In this document: positions 53,075 to 63,020 of the stretch, in pieces | How positions within the stretch are numbered: position 1 is the stretch's first letter | Layout: every line of letters begins with the position of its first letter | DNA from: Eledone cirrhosa | Taxonomy: Eukaryota; Mollusca; Cephalopoda; Octopoda; Eledonidae | NCBI GenBank assembly: GCA_964016885.1 | Contig: OZ024742.1 | Coordinates: forward strand, 117,170,323-117,234,322 | Length of the DNA stretch: 64,000 bases | Direction: 5' to 3' | Notes under the pieces: model-generated | Databases searched by the model: none | Seen by the model: only the letters and a program-made list of their open reading frames with translations | Told to the model about the DNA's origin: nothing | Program-made: the position numbers and the translations under genes

Positions 53075-54570
53075 TTATATACAGTAATAACTGGCACAGC
53101 CCAAGTATTGATAGTGATAATCATGTTCTTCCCATTCAGTTTCGTTTTCCATAGTTGTTTTAATCGAAGTAGATAGACTTCCCTCACATTTCCTTTTATC
53201 TTCTCATTCAGAACTTTGTCAAGCTCTAAAATGCCCAGATATTTGTACCTACTATCCTCAGTGTTACCAATCAACTCTCCATCAGGTAACTCAATACTGC
53301 CACTATGTACATGCCTACCTCTCTTAAAAACACAGTCTGCTATCCCAAACATTCTCAAACATTTCTCTATCTATGAATGTGGGACTATGTCAAAGGCTTT
53401 CTTAAAGTCTATGCAAGCTAAGCATAAATTCTTCAGATGTCTTTTGCAGCTATTTATGATTGCCTTGTTAACAGCAAGATGGTCTTTGGCTCCCTATGAA
53501 TTTTTCCTACACTCGTTCTGCTCGACAGGTAGCATCTCATTCTGAAGCAAGTGATCATATACTTTTGCAGCATAGATGCCTGTCATCAGTTTCAAAACAA
53601 ATTCAAGCAAGTGATTGGTTTGTAATTTCCAATTAACTAACCTTTCCTTTTATCCCTTGATTGGCAGTATTGGTAGAGGGCCAGACGCCATGCTTTCCAG
53701 CATAGTTACGTCCCTTTACGATCTGAGTTCAAATCCCACCGAGGTTGACTTTGCCTTTCATCCTTACGGGGTCGATAAAATAAAGTACCAGTAATGCTCT
53801 GGGTAATTGCTGGCCTTGTGCCTAAAGTAGAAACACTTATTAAAGTTGGATTTCCTTCAACCATCCAGCTTGGAACTTCTCCTTGTATTGCTCCCTAGCC
53901 TTGAAAGAGTGCTTTAAAATCTTTTCAACTAGAATCCTTAGCTTCTGTCTGGTCCAGGTGATTTCTAGGGATTTCTAGTTTGACATTTTCCTAATTTGCT
54001 CTCAAACATCTTCCTTTAAAATGTTTTACCATGTGTGTTTTGATTCATTAGATAACTAATGCTCGACTTCATTCATCCATCACACATCTTTGTTATACTC
54101 CTTTACAATTCTCCATAGATTTGACCAAAATTGTGTGGATTCTTCAGCATTAGGTGTAGCTTGTGCACCATTTTCATCTAACAGTGATCTAAAGAACATT
54201 TTCTGATTTCCAGAGAATAATCTATTCTGTTCATATTGTTTTTGTCTACTTGTATAGCACCTAACCCTATTATATTTTGCCTTAATTCACTGTTTCACTT
54301 CTTCCATCAATACATTCAAATCTTTCAACTTTATCTTATATCTCATATCCTTGCATCATTTCTCCTCTACTTTGGCCTTTTCCCTTTTGTCTCTGTCATG
54401 CATTCATTTTACCCAGTTCTTTTCTGAGCTGAGTTGTATCACCTTCTAATCTTATCTTCCACTAGGGTTCCTTGCATTTCTTCCTTTCTATTTTCTGAAT
54501 GCGTAATAGCTCCAACATCAGAAACCCTGCAGCGCTAATTAACTTTCGCAAGTCGGTGATAGCATTAGTT
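53075..54570 (-). mobile_element. R4-like LINE, RT region with internal losses
   Basis: Reverse strand: 'AGPDQTEAK'-like (about 53960), 'ACIDFKKAFDIVPHS' (motif A region, about 53420), 'CLRMFGIADCVFKRGRHVHS' and 'YKYLGILELDKVLNEKIKGN' (53358-53180). The motif B and C stretch between motif A and 'LRMFG' is missing. A SINE is nested at 53657-53836. Frames on the forward strand are shadows. Confidence 0.7.
53657..53836 (+). mobile_element. OR-type SINE nested in the R4-like LINE
   Basis: Subfamily A, from 'gattggcagtattggtagag' to 'cctaaagtagaaaca'. The first few head bases are lost. Confidence 0.9.
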
Positions 54571-54575
54571 TCTAT

Positions 54576-54695
54576 ATACACAAAAAGTACCCAGCCCACA
54601 CTCTAAGGCAGTTGTGTGGGTGTCACGACAAAAAGCACCTGTCTAACCCATTGTAGTGTGGAAAATCGACATTAAACAATGATGATGATGATAGC
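54576..54695 (+). mobile_element. Family C LINE 3' tail
   Basis: 'aaaaagtacccagcccacac', 'gtgtgggtgtcacgacaaaa', 'ggaaaatcgacattaaacaa' and GATGATGATGAT. Confidence 0.8.
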
Positions 54696-54699
54696 AGGG

Positions 54700-55640
54700 T
54701 ATACTTTGTCTGTTCCACTTGCTAAATGACTTCTCTCTATATATTTTGAAGATTCAACAGTGTTTTATTGAACCCCGGATCGTTAAACAGATCTCCCAAT
54801 CTTTTGATAATTAATCTTGTTTATTCCTTTTATTAATTTTCATTTTTATTCAAACTTTCAATGCCCACATCATCAGTCACTTGATTTTCCACGTGTTTCA
54901 TATTTAGTGATCCATCATTTTTCCTTTATCTGTATTTTGGTAGGCTAATTCTTCCTCAGTTGATTCATCTTCATTGTGATCTCTCTGTTTCCCACTTTCC
55001 TCATTTGCAACATCTAAGTTGCCTTCAATATTAACTTTCATGCTTTGTACTTCAACTTCCAGAACCAATTACTCCATCTAATTTCCCTTGTATGTCCCAT
55101 CAAATTGTTCATACTGATTTAAACATTCCAAACCTTATTCAATGCTGAAGCACCTATGTGACACTTGCTTATGATTTTTTTATCTTCGTTACTCCATTTC
55201 CTTCTGCTTCTGGTTTCATTGCATTGTTTTACATGCCTGTGGTTTATGTTGTGGTACAGTTCTATAAAGCATGTACCCTCTGAGTTGAAATGTTAACAGC
55301 TCCACTCCCATCACACATGCCCTATCTGATGGCTTCACCTCCGGTTTCCTCCAAGAGGTTTCGTGATGAGTTCTACCTACATAGAAATTTGAATCCATAT
55401 TTCTTGTCAACATCATTTTCATGAGATTTGTGTATATGAGGTTGCACAACTACCAGTGCTTTTATTGTCTACACCACCACTAAAAAGGTCACCAACCAAG
55501 GCTAAAGAATTTTCTTGGAATTTTGACAGTTGTTGTTATTGATATTGGTGTTTCTGTTGCTGCCTGTTCCATCTATCACTGAGGTAGTGATAGTGCTGGT
55601 ATTGGTAGCAGTGGTGGCAGTGGTGGAGTTGATAAAGGTG
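54700..55640 (-). other. Possible N-terminal part of the interrupted R4-like LINE
   Basis: The reverse strand has an acidic Glu/Asp/Asn-rich stretch (about 55010-54920, 'HNEDESTEEELAYQ'-like). It could be the upstream part of the 53.1-54.6 kb element. No finger or catalytic motif seen. A GTGGTGG-rich run lies at 55595-55635. Confidence 0.3.
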
Positions 55641-55646
55641 TTAGGT

Positions 55647-55833
55647 CAGTGGATTGGCAGTATCGGTAGAAGGTCGGACTCCATGCTTTGACGCATAGAG
55701 TTACGGCCCTTGCCATTCTGAGTTCAAATCCCGCCGAGGTTAACTTTGCTTTTCATCTTTACGGGGTAGATAGAATAAAGTACCAGTAATGCACTGGGTA
55801 ATTGCTGGCCTTGTGCCTAAAGTAGAAACAATT
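55647..55833 (+). mobile_element. OR-type SINE, subfamily B
   Basis: 'cagtggattggcagtatcgg', diagnostic 'gctttgacgcatagagttac', and end 'cctaaagtagaaacaatt'. Confidence 0.92.
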
Positions 55834-55837
55834 ATTA

Positions 55838-55878
55838 TATTGGCAGTATCGGTAGTAAAAGTAGAAACAATTATTATA
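55838..55878 (+). mobile_element. Micro-SINE: head joined to tail
   Basis: 'attggcagtatcggtag' (A-box part) is joined directly to 'taaaagtagaaacaattatt' (3' end). The whole core is deleted, leaving about 40 bp. It lies immediately behind a full SINE. Confidence 0.85.
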
Positions 55879-55879
55879 A

Positions 55880-56754
55880 TTATAATTATTCTTGTTACTG
55901 TTGCTTTTGTCACTTCTGTCATTGATTTTGATGTTCATGTTATTATTTATATCAATTATTTTAGTTGTTGTCGTGGTAGTGGAATTGGTACTAGTATTAT
56001 TATTGTTGTTGTTGCTGTTGTCATTCATTAGCTTCTTGAGATTATTGTGGTTATTGTTTTTGTTGCTATATTTTGCCTCTCTATCTATTTTTAACCTTCA
56101 TGGAATTATATTTTTTCTAATTTAAAATGAACTTATCTTTTGGGGGAATATTTAAGAGAAAGTTATCTTTTAGGGTTTAAGATGTGCTATCAATGTCAAA
56201 GTCATTTTATGAGAGTGTATATTATTTTCATGTCAAAATTTTTCCCAGAATCAATAAACATTTTGAATATCTATGACATTAGTAGTTGTGTTGATACAGA
56301 GAAAACAAGAATAAAAAAAGAACCAAACAACAACTAGAAAGCTAAATAAAAGTACACTGAATTAATTACTATTTTTGAAAAATTCTGAAAAATTTTGATA
56401 ATTTTTGTTTGTAAAAGTTTTTTCTTACAAAGAAAAAGAAAAGGAAATTAGTTGATATAAGCCATAAGCCATTTTTTAAAGTGGTAAGAGATAATGGATC
56501 ATTTGAGGATTCTATCTGATTACTTGTCAAATGTTAGAGAAACTAAAATTCACAACTCAAATAAATTTCAAAAACTTTTAGGGTATTTTTTATCTCTAGA
56601 TACATAAGCTAGAATATTAGATTAAAAAAGTAAAATGTATGTAAAAATATGAAAACATTTTGTTTTTTAGCTTTATTTTGAAAGATGTCTTTGAGCTCAA
56701 TATTTCACAATCATGAACAAGCAGCCACAAAGTAGCTATCATTTGTAGTTTTGT
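55880..56754. other. Unannotated AT-rich spacer
   Basis: GTT/TGT-rich at 55960-56060. No gene seen. Confidence 0.4.
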
Positions 56755-56815
56755 TTAGCCACATATCAACCTTGACCAAACAAACAGGACTATGATCAAA
56801 TGTGTTTTAATCATT
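56755..56815 (+). repeat. Repeat X scrap
   Basis: 'caaccttgaccaaacaaaca' and 'ggactatgatcaaatgtgtt' resemble 62830-62880. Confidence 0.4.
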
Positions 56816-56847
56816 ACCACACCATTTTTTTTAGGAGTATCTAGAGA

Positions 56848-57010
56848 TAATCATCATCATGATATTTATGTCCACTTTCTCACATTGGTATCGACTGGAC
56901 AGGAGATTTGAGGCAGTTTTTCTATGGACAGGACTTTTGGAGGCAGTTTTTCTATTGACAGGACTTTTGGGGGCAGTATTTCTATGGCCAAATGTGATTC
57001 CTGATGCTAA
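56848..57010 (-). mobile_element. Family C tail with a 30-bp tandem unit
   Basis: 'atcatcatcatgatatttat' marks the end. The 'tttctatggaca' segment is then present three times as units of 29-30 bp (56899-56927, 56928-56957, 56958-56987), core 'gacaggacttttggaggcag'. Confidence 0.7.
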
Positions 57011-57119
57011 TCAATAAATAAATTTCTTATAAGTATGATACATGACCCTAATGTTTATCAAACTGTTGAGCTACTAAATATATTTTTTACACAAATATAA
57101 ATTAACATCACTGCATACG

Positions 57120-57314
57120 TTTAGTGCACACACACACACATACACACACAATCATACAATAACCCCCTTACATATTCTCCTACAAAATTTACACAAAAAG
57201 CATTGCTCCCACTTACTAGAAGACACATGCTTAAAATGTCACACAATAGAATAAAACCCCAAACCACATGGTTCTGAATCAAACTTCTCAACCACAGAGC
57301 CATGCTTGCAACTA
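57120..57314 (-). mobile_element. Ceph-SINE-like copy, head half
   Basis: The reverse strand reads 'gcaagcatggctctgtggtt' (A box), 'ctgaaccatgtggtttgggg'-like text (B box decayed) and 'aagcatgtgtcttctagtaa'. It ends in a (TG)n middle at 57125-57150. Confidence 0.65.
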
Positions 57315-57776
57315 TCTACACAACTATGCCTGTGCCTATATGAAATAATTATATGTACATTATATTTGATTAGAAAAGACAGGAAATTTCAATAAATTAA
57401 GTGTTTATTGCATATAGCTTCACTTTCACTGTCATATTTTGACTTACTTATACAAATTCATGCCATGGGCTCCCTAGAGTTATTTTTCTTAGCTCTCTTT
57501 TTACTTTTAATTATACAAATTACTCTTGGCAATAAACATACATATGTGTTTACAAGTGATGATGTTCACCTGTGTATATTTTTATGTATGTGTGTGAGTA
57601 CGTGGTTGTATTTGTATAACTGTATGCATTTATATCTAATATATGCATATGTATGTTTGCCTTTATTTGTATATATAATAATATGTATGAACAGATAGAC
57701 ACATGCCTGCAGGTGTATGTGCTTGAGTATGTGTATATGTTTAGATATATATATTCATCTGGGTATATATACCTGG
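57315..57776. other. Unannotated spacer
   Basis: TATG-rich from 57540 to 57770. No gene seen. Confidence 0.35.
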
Positions 57777-57883
57777 ATGCTGTGTGTAGAAGACTTGCGT
57801 AGATTGGAAAGAAACGAAGCTTGCATGCTCTGATTGATGTGTAATACGAATTGAGAGAAAGACTGAGCATAAAAAGACTTTCT
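57777..57883 (+). mobile_element. Family C LINE coding scrap
   Basis: 'LERNEACML.LMCN' then 'LRERLSIKRL' correspond to 'PERNEACMLRWMCNIRD' of the 19.6 kb copy. The frame continues straight into the next LINE, giving a chimeric open frame. Confidence 0.7.
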
Positions 57884-58915
57884 GCATTGGGTGTGAGGGA
57901 TGATCTTTTTAACTGGTTGAAATCCTTCATTCTCAGCCGAAAAGAGGTAGTCATGGTTCTAGAACTGCATTCTTCACCATATGGGATGTCATCTGGTGTA
58001 CCACAGGAATCTGTTCTTGGTCCCCTTTTGTTTGTGGCATATATTAATGTCATAGATACCAACTTAAAGAATGCCATGGTACTGAAATATGCAGATGACA
58101 TCAAGCTGTACCTTGAAATCAAAAGGACTGATCCTGAAATCTACAACTCTTTCCTACAATCAGACCTGGACACAATGCAGCAATGGATCACAGACTGGCA
58201 ACTGAAGTTGGCTGTGTACCACCATGCATTTTGGGAGGAAAAATCCAGCGCCCACATACTCCCTCCACAACACTGATATCAAGAAGTCCTCTTGTGAACG
58301 TGACCTGGGCATTACTGTCAGCAGCGATTTGCGTTGGACAAAGCATGTCTGTAAGATTGTCAAGAAGGCCGAGGGTGTCTTGGCATCACTCAGCAAGACC
58401 TTTGTTGGCCGCTCTCCAGCCATCTATTTAAAGCTGTATACAGCTATGGTACGACCACACTTGGAATTCGCATCATCAGTCTGGAACCCCTATCTTGCTC
58501 AGAACATTGACCTCCTGGAAACTGTTCAGAGACATGCAGCCAAGCGCATACCCTCCATCAGACACCTACCATACTCTGAACGCCTTGCTTCCCTGGGCAT
58601 GGATTCATTGAAGCTCCGACGTCTGGCAATGGACTTGGTAAACACCTACAAAGTTATTAACCATCTCACCAACAACAACCCTGAGCACCTTTTTGGTCTC
58701 CTTGTGTCTAACACACGTGGACATGCCTACAAAATCAGAAAACAGCACAGTTCCCATGACTTTCGGAAAAATTTTCTCACGCTTAGAGTTGCTGAAGCAT
58801 GGAACAAACTGCTGCGTCAGTTGTTAGCTGCCGAGACACTGCATCCTTTAAAACCCTCATGCTTCCAGAAATTCGCCAAAGCTACACCTGATGTACCCCT
58901 TCCATACACATGCAC
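57884..58915 (+). pseudogene. RT and C-terminus of the CR1/Jockey-like LINE
   Basis: The first frame runs to 58276, with motif B 'SGVPQESVLGPLLFVAYIN' (usual Q-G is Q-E) and an intact YADD (about 58090). A frame change of a few bases near 58215-58225 shifts to the frame 58224-59006. That frame carries 'CERDLGITVSSDLRWTKHVC', 'LYTAMVRPHLEFASSVWNPY', 'QRHAAKRIPSIRHLPYSERL' and 'TLRVAEAWNKLLRQLLAAET'. Only this one shift breaks about 1 kb, so the copy is fairly young. Confidence 0.82.
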
Positions 58916-59037
58916 ACATGTGTATATCATTACTCATGCACTGTTTATTTTCCTGACGTTTGTACATTACCCTATGTACTATACATACACTTTTGATGAG
59001 TTGTAGTGCACGTGAGCACTGTACACAATATTTTCAT
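57884..59037 (+). mobile_element. CR1/Jockey-like LINE, 5'-truncated
   Basis: The second half of an RT plus the C-terminal region and 3' end. It is truncated just before motif B and ends 'gagcactgtacacaatattttc' with an (ATT)3 tail. The style ('SGVPQESVLGPLLF', 'LKYADDIKLY', 'VRPHLEFASSVWNP') fits the CR1/Jockey assemblage. Confidence 0.82.
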
Positions 59038-59045
59038 TATTATTA

Positions 59046-59575
59046 TAAGAGGAATCAAATTCTGTGTGCAGGAGAGGAGGTTGCGTTGGTATGGACATCT
59101 GATGCACAAGAAGGATGACAGCTGCATAAAAAGGTGCAGAGCACTAAAAGTCGATGGAAGCCTTGGAGTGGGGAGACGCAAGAAGACCTGGGATGAGGTG
59201 ATAAAAGCTGACCTTGTCCAATTGCAGCTCTCAAAGGCAATGACACAAGACCGAGACATTGGGTACAAGCTGAAGCTGAAGCATATAGACAGTATGTCCC
59301 CACCCCCTCCCACTGCAAAATGGTCGTGGAGGTATCATGACAAAAGAGGACCCAGCACTCACTGTAAAGTGGTCGTGCAGGTGTCATGGTAAAAAGGCAC
59401 CCAGTACTCACTGTAAATGAGGTTGGTGTTTGGAAGGGCATCCAGCTGTAGAAATCAAGCCAAAATTAATTCCCATATGAGCAAGACATGGTCACTCAAT
59501 CTGGCATTGCCCACAATAGGAACAACCCATCTTAACCATGCTAGCATGGAAGAATGGACGTAAAATAGTGATGAT
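59046..59575 (+). mobile_element. Family C LINE 3' end behind the CR1-like tail
   Basis: It begins within the ATT tail: 'ERRLRWYGHLMHKKDDSCIK', 'RCRALKVDGSLGVGRRKKTW', 'DLVQLQLSKAMTQDRDI' (59070-59265). Two 45-50 bp units follow, then 'ggtgtttggaagggcatcca', 'accatgctagcatggaagaa', 'tggacgtaaaatagtgatga'. The coding part is open for about 100 codons. Confidence 0.85.
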
Positions 59576-59577
59576 GA

Positions 59578-59579
59578 TA

Positions 59580-59625
<46 letters not shown>
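59578..59625. repeat. (TA)n microsatellite
   Basis: About 22 TA units. Confidence 0.95.
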
Positions 59626-59628
<3 letters not shown>

Positions 59629-59945
59629 GAAATATGGGTGAGAAGAATACTGCTGGTTGCACATGGATAACATGTTATAAAATGAGTCCCTCATCAGTGA
59701 TTTACCAAACGATCATGGGTATTTCATCGCATTAAAAATCATATATATATATATATAACCGATATAAAAGACACAGAAGTGAAAAGCGAAAACTAACCAA
59801 ACAGTGAGTGTGTTCTGTTATTAATTCTGGCAATATTACACAAATATGACCCTCCCCAAGTATAACAATATTTGTTTTGACACACGATTTCATATAAAAA
59901 ACGTCGCAAAGCTAATTCATCGCTGTTATATATATATATATATAT
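59626..59945. other. Unannotated spacer
   Basis: No gene seen; ends in a TA run (59927-59945). Confidence 0.35.
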
Positions 59946-60062
59946 ACAGGTAAAATTCTGTTATAACCAATACCATTATAACAAATTTGTCAGTATAACG
60001 AAAATATTTTTTAAATCTTTGAGTTAACCCTGTGAATTTCATTATAACGGAATTTCACTGTA
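59946..60062. mobile_element. pogo/Tigger-like MITE
   Basis: 117 bp. The ends 'tacaggtaaaattctgttata' and 'ttataacggaatttcactgta' form an inverted repeat with about 17-18 of 21 matching, bordered by TA on both sides. CAGT...GTTATAAC ends are typical of pogo/Tigger-type elements. Non-coding. Confidence 0.75.
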
Positions 60063-60195
60063 TATACATAAACTCCTAGATGCAGATGATATGCTCGTTA
60101 TAGATGAATCCATAAAAGAAGTAGAGAATAAGTTCCATTTATGGAAACAGAACTTGGAATCGAAAGGTCTGACAGTAAGCTTAGCCAAAACTCTA
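60063..60195 (+). pseudogene. Family C RT motif C fragment
   Basis: 'LLDADDMLVIDESIKEVENK' then 'HLWKQNLESKGLTVSLAKT': the YADD box is DADD here. It aligns with the segment lost from the 20.2 kb copy. Confidence 0.7.
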
Positions 60196-60204
60196 TACAA
60201 TGTA

Positions 60205-60250
60205 CACAGGGTGTGTCCTCGAGGATAAAGCATCTTCGGCACCGGGAATT
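60205..60250 (+). mobile_element. Right-end piece of the TACCGTATTT MITE
   Basis: 'agggtgtgtcctcgaggata' and 'atcttcggcaccggga' match 43927-43967. Confidence 0.6.
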
Positions 60251-60278
60251 ATTGGTGGTATGCCACAACTAGAGATCG

Positions 60279-60735
60279 GTGTGGAAGTTGGACCTTCATA
60301 AAGACCTGAAGATCCATCTCTTCATTGCTGTAGTGGAGTCTGTGCTGCTGGACGGGTCTGAAACTTGGACACTGACCAAGAAACTCACTCAGATGGTGGA
60401 TAGGTGCTACACGAGAATGCTGAGGATGGCTTTGAACATTCATCAGCATACACCGAGGATCAAGAACTCAGAGCTGTACGAGAGCCTCCTAAATATCAGC
60501 TCGAAACTGACACAGAGGAGATTGAGGTTAGCTGGACATGCTCACCGACATCCAGAGTTGACACTGCACTCAGTGCTCTTGTGAGAGCCCATGCATGGAC
60601 TCACTGGAAGAGGAAGACCGAGGTTAACATATGTTGATGCCCTAAGGACAGACACTGGTCTCTTGGAGACACAGGACATGGCAGCGATAATGAGGGACAG
60701 AGACCATTGGAGAGAACTCGTCCATGGATCTTGGG
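60279..60735 (+). pseudogene. C-terminal region of a further non-LTR LINE
   Basis: The frame 60279-60584 reads 'LKIHLFIAVVESVLLDGSET', 'WTLTKKLTQMVDRCYTRMLR', 'LAGHAHRHPELTLHSVLL'. It continues after a shift as 'GRPRLTYVDALRTDTGLLET' and 'AAIMRDRDHWRELV' (to about 60725). It has the same layout as family C's end ('GSETW', 'RR.RL.GH', 'RD..WR') but is clearly another family. Confidence 0.75.
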
Positions 60736-60849
60736 AATGTTACCCGCCCTAGACATATATGTCTGCTGTTAAGTTGTAATGCAGAAGATCTGCCTTCCCA
60801 GGTGCATGGATTGAAGCATGTAACCAGTATGCACCACATTCACACCCTA

Positions 60850-61185
60850 GACTTACCTTTCCAGTCCCTATGCTATGTACATGGACTTCCTCTCCACCAG
60901 CTTTCAGTCCACACTATAAAATGGTCATTTTGGTGCCATGACACAAAGCACCCAGTACACATTGCAAAGTGTCTATGTTGGTGACATGGCAAAAAGCGCC
61001 CAGTGCACACTTGAAATGTGGTTGGTGTTAGTAAGGGCATCCAGCCGTAGAAACCAAGCCAGAAAGAGTTCTGTATGAGCAAAAGATGGTCATCTGATCT
61101 GACTTGTCTTACAATGGGACAACTCTTCTGAGCCAGGCTAGTTTTTAAAAAATGGATGTTAAATGGTAATAATGATGATCATGTT
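60850..61185 (+). mobile_element. Family C 3'-UTR and tail
   Basis: Three 45-50 bp units ('aaatggtcattttggtgcca', 'aaagtgtctatgttggtgac', 'gaaatgtggttggtgttagt'), then 'agggcatccagccgtagaaa' and a decayed tail 'aatggtaataatgatgatca'. Confidence 0.78.
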
Positions 61186-61304
61186 TAAATATATTGGGTA
61201 AAACATTAATTTGTTTTGTTGTATTTGTCATACTTTGTTCTTTATATACTTCTGCCACATAGTACTAGCCTTTTGAACTTTATCAGTCATATATATATAT
61301 ATCT
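61186..61304. other. Short unannotated spacer
   Basis: AT-rich; TA run at 61289-61300. Confidence 0.3.
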
Positions 61305-62108
61305 GAATATCATCATCATCATTTTACGTCCTCTTTTCCCTGCTTGCAAGAGTGGGACGGATCCTATTAAGCACAGCATCTCTCCATTCATCACAGTCCT
61401 TTGTCATCTCCTCTGTGAGCTTCAGCAATCTGTGGTCTGCTCTCACCACATCCACCCATGTTTTTCATGGTCTTCTTCTACTGCATCTTCCGTCTACTGG
61501 CATTTCTTGGCACTTCTTTACCCAGCGGTCATCCTCCATGCGCATCACAAGTCCATACCAACGCAGTCGTCTCTCCCGCACACTATTGCCTATCCCTCTT
61601 ATACACGATTTCTCTCTCAACTCGTCTATGCTTGGTCGTTCACGCACATTGACATTGCATATCCAACGGAGCATGCATGCTTGCTTCATTTCTCTCCAGC
61701 TGCCCATGTTTCACTCCCATGCAGCATCACGCATCTCACACAGGCATCATATAACCGGCCTTTCGATCATAGGGAGAAACCCTTCTTTGTCAACAGAGGA
61801 AGCAGCTCCCTAAACTCCTTTCAACACGTCCTTATTCTAGATACTATGGCCACAGACCACCCTCCTCCCTTACTAATCTGATCACCTAGGTATCGGAAGC
61901 TATCAACCACCTCTATAGGTCCTACTTGTATTTGAAAAATGTGTCTATCACTGCGACTTCTGCTGTCAAATTTCCCTGTACATCTACTGCATATGTAGTC
62001 TTCCCTACCTGTTAGTTTGCCTGCTATCCCACTACACCTCTTGTGTACCCAGGATCTGCATTGTGTACATTTTATAGAATTTATGCCAACTCCTTTCCTA
62101 CATATTGA
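61305..62108 (-). mobile_element. Family C LINE, finger to tail
   Basis: Reverse strand, in order: a finger 'ICRKGVGINSIKCTQCRSWV' and 'HKRCSGIAGKLTG' with the second Cys present (about 62100-62010), 'FRYLGDQI'-like (about 61885), 'GRLYDACVR'-like (about 61745), 'MLRWICNVNVRERPSIDELR' and 'LRWYGLVMRMEDDRWVKKCQ' (61707-61520), 'VVRADHRLLKLT', then the tail with (GAT)4 at 61308-61320. It shows what the 19-20 kb copy looked like before the stop in its finger. Forward frames 61216-61881 are shadows. Confidence 0.8.
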
Positions 62109-62349
62109 ATATATATATATATATATATTTAGAAAATGGGGTTTACTGAACAGCGATGTGTGGACTATATTATGGTCTGTCAGTTGCGAAGCAGATAAGA
62201 AGAACCCTCAACGACCTGTATAAATGGTGCAAGTCGGAGCATTATATATTAATAAAAGATCGGAGGCCATATTCAGTTGATTCAGGTTTATTTAAAACTC
62301 TGTTATACATATTTCACTTAGGACTATCGGTTATGATATATATATATAT
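62109..62349. other. TA tract and unannotated spacer
   Basis: (TA)n at 62109-62128. A weak open stretch at 62156-62280 ('VAKQIRRTLNDLYKWCKSEH') is not recognised. Confidence 0.3.
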
Positions 62350-62456
62350 ACATATTCATTTATTATGGCTAAGCAGTGAGCCCCATTACTCCGAAGTTTC
62401 ACAACAGGTGAAATTCCAGATTAGCAAGGCTCACTGCCTAGCTATAATAAATGAAT
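62350..62456. mobile_element. Small foldback/MITE with 31-bp arms
   Basis: Arms 62350-62380 and 62426-62456 match at 29 of 31 as reverse complements ('atattcatttattatggcta', 'gcagtgagcc'). The loop is 45 bp. Non-coding. Confidence 0.8.
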
Positions 62457-62506
62457 ATTTAAACTCTATTTCGTTATTGAGTAATTTTTTTATATTTGTC
62501 AATAAT

Positions 62507-62696
62507 TGTTTCTACTTTTGGCACAAGGCCAGCAATTATCCCAGTGTATTACTGGTACTTTATTTTATCGACCCCTTAAGGATGAAAGGCAAAGTTAACC
62601 TCGGCGGGTTTTGAACTCAGTCCGTAAAGGGACGTAACTGTGCTGCAAAGCAAGGCGTCCGATCCTCTACTGATACTGCCAATCCACCGCCCTTTA
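62507..62696 (-). mobile_element. OR-type SINE with 18-bp TSD
   Basis: Complete. The duplication 'tttatatttgtcaataat' is at 62489-62506 and 62697-62714. Confidence 0.94.
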
Positions 62697-62824
62697 TTTA
62701 TATTTGTCAATAATGCTATATATATATATATATTCCTATATATAGCAATGTATATATATTCACAAATATTCTTAGCAGGTCAAACATGTTATTTCTCATT
62801 TTGGCTTGTGGTTTTCTAGTAGTT

Positions 62825-63020
62825 GTTAAAACCTGATCAGCCTTGAACAGGTAGACCTATGATCAAAACACTTTAATCATGACTACCTTGTACTTTTGCA
62901 TGCATTGCATATTGTGGGTAACATTACCCAATTTCCTTTGTTTTTTATAAGATAACAGAGTGTGACTTGAGGGAGTTTGGGCTGCTATTTCTAATGTCAA
63001 GATATTCCTCTTATTTGTTG
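62825..63020 (+). repeat. Repeat X, third copy
   Basis: 'acctgatcagccttgaacag', 'gtagacctatgatcaaaaca', 'cttgtacttttgcatgcatt' and 'tgggctgctatttctaatgt' give the fuller 5' half of the repeat seen at 2405 and 4195. Confidence 0.5.

Noticed and set aside
57550..58122. 190-codon reverse frame
   Set aside because: Antisense to the CR1-like RT and a TATG-rich run.
61216..61881. 221-codon forward frame
   Set aside because: Antisense to the family C LINE C-terminal region, which has matching peptides on the reverse strand.
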